From Oscillospiraceae bacterium (lineage in GTDB: Bacteria; Bacillota; Clostridia; Oscillospirales; Ruminococcaceae): a stretch of DNA of 42,840 nt. The notes below the pieces were generated by a model that was given only the letters and a program-made list of their open reading frames with translations, searched no databases and was not told the DNA's origin. Shown here in pieces: positions 40,801 to 42,840 of the stretch. The position numbers and the translations under genes are program-made. The stretch lies in assembly GCA_016291435.1 (NCBI GenBank), contig JAEEXH010000017.1, forward strand, positions 1 through 42,840, written 5' to 3'. Within the stretch, counting starts at the first letter, position 1. Each line of letters opens with the position of its first letter.

Positions 40801-42840
40801 TTATGCTTGCTTTCCGTGCTCGCGTGCGTATTTCTCCGCATCCATCTGGCGGAGCGCTGCACGGCGGATCTTGCCGCTGCCGACCGTCTTCGGGAGCTCG
40901 TCGATGAACTCCACGACACGCGGGTACTTATACGGTGCGGTGCCCTTCTTGACATACTCCTGGATCTCCTTGACCAGCGCATCGCTCGGCACGGTGCCCT
41001 TTGTCAGCACAATCGTTGCCTTGACGACCTGACCGCGGATCTCATCCGGCACACCCGTGACCGCGCACTCCATGACATACGGGAGCTCCATGATGACGCT
41101 CTCGATCTCGAACGGTCCGATGCGGTAGCCGGAAGACTTGATGACATCATCCACTCTGCCGACATACCAGAAATAGCCGTCCTCATCGACCCATGCCGTG
41201 TCGCCGGTGTGATAGTAGCCGTCGCGCCAGGTCTCGGCAGTGGTCTCGGGATCGCCGTAGTAGCAGAGCGCCAGACCCGGCACGCCCTCCTCCTTCAGCT
41301 TGATGCAGATTTCGCCGGTCTCACCGACGCCTGCACGGGTGCCGTCCGGGAGAAGCACCTGCACATCATACTGCGGATTCGGTCTGCCCATGCTGCCGGG
41401 TTTCGGTTCCATGCCGACGACATTTGCAATGGTCAGTGTGGTCTCGGTCTGACCGAAGCCTTCCATCAGCTTGATGCCGGTCGCACGCTGGAACTGGTAG
41501 AACACTTCCGGATTGAGTGCCTCACCTGCGATGCAGGCATATTTCAGAGAAGAAAGGTCATATCTGCCGAGATCCTCTTTGATGAAGAAGCGGTACATGG
41601 TCGGCGGCGCACAGAAACTTGTGACATGATACTTCTTGAACATCGGCAGGATATCATCTGCGTGGAAGCGGTCGAAATCATACACGAATACGGCAGATTC
41701 GCACATCCATTGGCCGTAGAGCTTGCCCCAGAGCGCCTTGCCCCAGCCGGTATCGGAGATCGTGAAGTGCAGACCGTTCGGGTCGGCGTTCTGCCAGTAG
41801 CGCGCAGTGACATAGTGGCCGAGCGGATACTGATAGCTGTGCAGCACGAGCTTCGGATTGCCGGAGGTGCCGGAGCTGAAGAAGATCAGCATCGGATCCT
41901 TGCCGCAGGGGGTCTCCTCGGTGCGCTCAAAATGGGTGCTGTATGCCGGGAGCTCTGCGTTGAAATCGTGCCAGCCCTCGCGCTGACCGTTGACCAGCAC
42001 TTTTGTCTTCAGCGTCGGGCATGCGGCACATGCAAGATCGACTTCCTGTGCGATCTCGCCGTCTGCCGAGCAGACGATCGCAGAGACCTCTGCCGACTGG
42101 AAGCGATATTCAAAGTCATGCTTTTTCAGCATATTCGATGCCGGGATGACCAGCGCACCGATGCGGTGCAGCGCAAGGATCGAGAACCAGAACTGATAGT
42201 GGCGCTTGAGCACCAGCATAACGCGGTCGCCCTTCTTGATGCCGAGCGAGCGGAAATAATTGGCAGTCTGGCAGGAATAGCGCTTGATGTCGCGGAAGGT
42301 GAAGCGGCGCTCGTTGTGATTCCTGTCCACATAGATCATCGCGGTCTTGTCGGGCGATTTGGAAGCCAGCGCATCCACAATGTCATAGGCAAAGTTGAAT
42401 TCATCCTCATGATGAAAATGCACGCCGCTGAGGATGCCCTGCTCATCGGTCTCGCAGGTGACAAACTTCTCGGAGACCGGATGCACCAGACCCGCCTTAT
42501 CAACATTGGTCGAGTGATGCTGCGCGACATGCTCGCGGTACTCAGAAAGACCGCTCGTGCCGTGCGGCGACATGACAAATGCGTAGATCTCGCAGTCCTC
42601 GCCGCCGAGCGCGATCTCGTCATGCGGCATCGAGCTGTCGTAATAGATGCTGTCGCCCTCGTGCAGGATCTCAGAGTGAGAGCCGACGATCATCCGCAGC
42701 GTTCCCTTGAGGACGATGTCCATTTCCTGACCGGCGTGGCTTGCCAGATGCAGCGGCTTGGAAAGCGCCTCCTCCGAGTACGGAATCACGACATGGAACG
42801 GCTCCACGGTCTTGTTCTTGAACTTCGATGCGAGACGGTT
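40801..42840 (-). CDS. Cupin / acyl-CoA synthetase (AMP-binding) fusion, 5' end outside window
   Basis: At least 679 residues; the frame is open to the right edge, and GTG 42807 looks internal because the preceding NRLASKFKNKT also fits the family. An N-terminal cupin (first about 90 visible residues: ASHAGQEMDIVLKG, HEGDSIYYDSSMPHDE) resembles the sensor half of XRE-cupin regulators, so a helix-turn-helix may lie outside. It is joined to a full adenylate-forming enzyme: P-loop FFSSGTSGNPK, EGFGQTETT, YHTGD, VGRVDDVIKSSGYRIGPFEIE, and the C-terminal catalytic lysine in VGSGKIRR. It resembles medium-chain acyl-CoA or acetyl-CoA synthetases: acid plus ATP plus CoA to acyl-CoA. The ligand of the cupin and the acid substrate are unknown. 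Confidence 0.88.
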   Translation of the reverse strand, partial: NRLASKFKNKTVEPFHVVIPYSEEALSKPLHLASHAGQEMDIVLKGTLRMIVGSHSEILHEGDSIYYDSSMPHDEIALGGEDCEIYAFVMSPHGTSGLSEYREHVAQHHSTNVDKAGLVHPVSEKFVTCETDEQGILSGVHFHHEDEFNFAYDIVDALASKSPDKTAMIYVDRNHNERRFTFRDIKRYSCQTANYFRSLGIKKGDRVMLVLKRHYQFWFSILALHRIGALVIPASNMLKKHDFEYRFQSAEVSAIVCSADGEIAQEVDLACAACPTLKTKVLVNGQREGWHDFNAELPAYSTHFERTEETPCGKDPMLIFFSSGTSGNPKLVLHSYQYPLGHYVTARYWQNADPNGLHFTISDTGWGKALWGKLYGQWMCESAVFVYDFDRFHADDILPMFKKYHVTSFCAPPTMYRFFIKEDLGRYDLSSLKYACIAGEALNPEVFYQFQRATGIKLMEGFGQTETTLTIANVVGMEPKPGSMGRPNPQYDVQVLLPDGTRAGVGETGEICIKLKEEGVPGLALCYYGDPETTAETWRDGYYHTGDTAWVDEDGYFWYVGRVDDVIKSSGYRIGPFEIESVIMELPYVMECAVTGVPDEIRGQVVKATIVLTKGTVPSDALVKEIQEYVKKGTAPYKYPRVVEFIDELPKTVGSGKIRRAALRQMDAEKYAREHGKQA

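Overview
The window looks like chromosome of an anaerobic, fibre-degrading Ruminococcus-like member of the Oscillospiraceae (Bacillota). The evidence is two secreted dockerin proteins (cellulosome-type), a class B sortase, a spore-coat cotJABC cluster, a type III glutamine synthetase, DapL-route lysine synthesis, and a mixed-acid/ethanol fermentation operon (AdhE plus pyruvate formate-lyase). The DNA is GC-rich by eye. Many intergenic regions carry near-consensus sigma-A promoters (TTGACA, 17 bp, TATAAT). The species cannot be fixed from the sequence alone.

Layout. 1-1082 is the 3' half of glnN. 1163-8790 (+) is carA, a carB-dapF fused gene, dapL and lysA: carbamoyl phosphate plus the last steps to meso-DAP and lysine. 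8872-10290 (+) is an AGCS amino-acid:cation symporter with its own promoter. 10396-13872 (-) is a secreted GH30-CBM22-dockerin-GH43-CBM6 xylan-degrading enzyme. 14064-14973 holds two small membrane proteins. 15157-17382 (+) is a LacI-sensor/degenerate GGDEF/AraC regulator. 17515-18360 (+) is sortase B. 18361-19049 has no gene; it holds a strong hairpin, a perfect promoter and a MITE-like element with 24-bp terminal inverted repeats. 19050-21098 (-) is a dockerin-bearing Cthe_2159-type protein.

21389-27418 (+) is the fermentation operon: adhE, an APH-fold kinase, and a pyruvate formate-lyase encoded in pieces. The pieces are a core with the Cys-Cys active site, a 74-residue Cys-containing protein, and a separate 79-residue glycyl-radical domain, translationally coupled. 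27468-28582 (-) is cotJABC. 28716-28874 (-) is a probable small ORF. 29024-29394 (+) is RNase P RNA. 29461-35487 (+) carries a membrane-anchored PsbP/DcrB-like protein, an orphan MinD-like ATPase, an MgsA-like protein lacking the usual catalytic Asp, hisS, a class B PBP and an ArsC-family protein. 35642-36142 is a lipoprotein. 36188-36475 is a T-box leader for valS (36507-39125). 39211-42840 (-) is a likely operon of a cupin/acyl-CoA-synthetase fusion (running off the window), a GNAT acetyltransferase and an RluA-type pseudouridine synthase.

The points most worth following up are the split pyruvate formate-lyase with its interposed partial paralogue, the CarB-DapF fusion with a plausible internal start, the cupin/acyl-CoA-synthetase fusion, the Asp-less MgsA, and the promoter-driven MITE-like element. 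Function calls come from reading motifs; no database search was run.
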